Origin: JALENY01 sp036310185
GTDB taxonomy: Bacteria; Bacillota; Clostridia; Lachnospirales; Lachnospiraceae
Length of the DNA: 6,739 bases
Direction of reading: 5' to 3'
NCBI GenBank assembly: GCA_036310185.1
Contig: JAXJSH010000135.1
Span: forward strand, 1-6,739
Shown here in pieces: positions 6,240-6,739 of the stretch. Positions within the stretch are counted from its first letter, which is position 1; every line of letters starts with the position of its first letter. The position numbers and the translations under genes were made by a program. The notes under the pieces were generated by a model. That model did not search any database and was not told the DNA's origin. It saw only the letters and a list, made by a program, of their open reading frames with translations.

Positions 6240-6739
6240 AATAAGGTGTTTAAACGATTACTCAGTGTGATGCTGGCACTGGTAATGGTAGTCGGAATGA
6301 TACCGTTGAGTGCAGTTCCGACGAAAGCAGCGACGATATCAAAAGGTCAAAGAATTTATTTTGACACAAATGGTGATAGCGAATTCACCAAAGACAGTGC
6401 TGTGCCCAGTGTTCTTTTTAAAGATGGTGAAAACAGCACAAATGGCACATGGGTACTGATGACAAAAGTGGATGGCTCTGATACATTATATTATGCAGAT
6501 GCTGACCGCGACAACGTTACACATCTTCAGTTCAGAAGAAGTTCTAGCACAAATGCTGACTGGAATAGCGGAACTACTAAGGTCGCATTGCAAGATGGAA
6601 TGAATTGTTACAAAATTAGTAGCTGGAATGCAAGTAGCTGGTCAAATACCGGTGCATGGAGCACTTATACTGAGAGTGGCGGCGGTACGACAGATACTCC
6701 AGCTGACGGTACAAAGAGAATCTATTTCGATACCAGAAA
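6237..6739 (+). CDS. Secreted multi-module surface protein, N-terminal part (3' partial)
   Basis: The open frame runs off the window after 167 codons. With the start at 6237 the N-terminus is a textbook signal peptide: MNKVFKR, a hydrophobic core at about 8-22, and a likely cleavage after TKA or TKAA near residue 31-32. A beta-rich module spans about 38-144. It opens with QRIYFDT and contains WVLMTKVDG, LYYADADRD, LQFRR and several Trp residues (W109, W130, W135, W141). A Gly/Thr/Pro linker follows, and a second copy begins at 160-166 with KRIYFDT, 122 residues after the first. The Trp/Tyr-rich beta pattern suggests a carbohydrate-binding-like module, perhaps starch-type, but I cannot assign a family. 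An alternative in-frame ATG at 6183 with an equally good ribosome binding site would add an 18-residue, very basic extension. The gene may be a target of the upstream sensory operon. Confidence 0.85.
   Translation, partial: MNKVFKRLLSVMLALVMVVGMIPLSAVPTKAATISKGQRIYFDTNGDSEFTKDSAVPSVLFKDGENSTNGTWVLMTKVDGSDTLYYADADRDNVTHLQFRRSSSTNADWNSGTTKVALQDGMNCYKISSWNASSWSNTGAWSTYTESGGGTTDTPADGTKRIYFDTR

Overview
The window looks like the chromosome of a low-to-mid GC Gram-positive gut-type Clostridia member, most likely a Lachnospiraceae relative. This is inferred from strong AGGAGG-type ribosome binding sites, lipobox signal peptides, a YesN/YesM-like two-component pair, an LplA/YtcQ-like solute-binding lipoprotein, and secreted multi-module surface proteins. 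All credible genes lie on the + strand. The species cannot be fixed from sequence alone.

Layout. Positions 1-192 are the 3' end of a secreted surface-type protein ending in an Ig-like, triple-tyrosine-type module. A perfect 10-bp hairpin (227-250) follows. Next comes a small acidic lipoprotein of unknown function (276-938). A 135-bp gap carries a near-consensus sigma-A promoter (952-980) and an 11-bp perfect inverted repeat (963-973 / 1035-1045). Then comes a tightly packed three-gene operon: an AraC-type response regulator (1074-2618), a sensor histidine kinase (2602-4320, overlapping by 17 bp) and a solute-binding lipoprotein (4317-6026, ATGA overlap). A 210-bp gap (6027-6236) holds weak promoter-like elements, a copy of the TGACATT motif seen in the upstream promoter region, and a duplicated ribosome-binding-site/start segment. 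The window ends inside a secreted protein (6237 onward) with one complete beta-rich module and the start of a second copy.

How the genes may work together. The kinase would sense an extracellular ligand, probably a sugar or oligosaccharide, and phosphorylate the AraC-type regulator. The binding protein is translationally coupled to the kinase but no ABC permease gene follows it. This suggests it either presents ligand to the kinase, as a three-component sensor, or serves a transporter encoded elsewhere. The shared TGACATT motif makes the operon itself and the downstream surface protein plausible targets of the regulator. That link is inference and untested.
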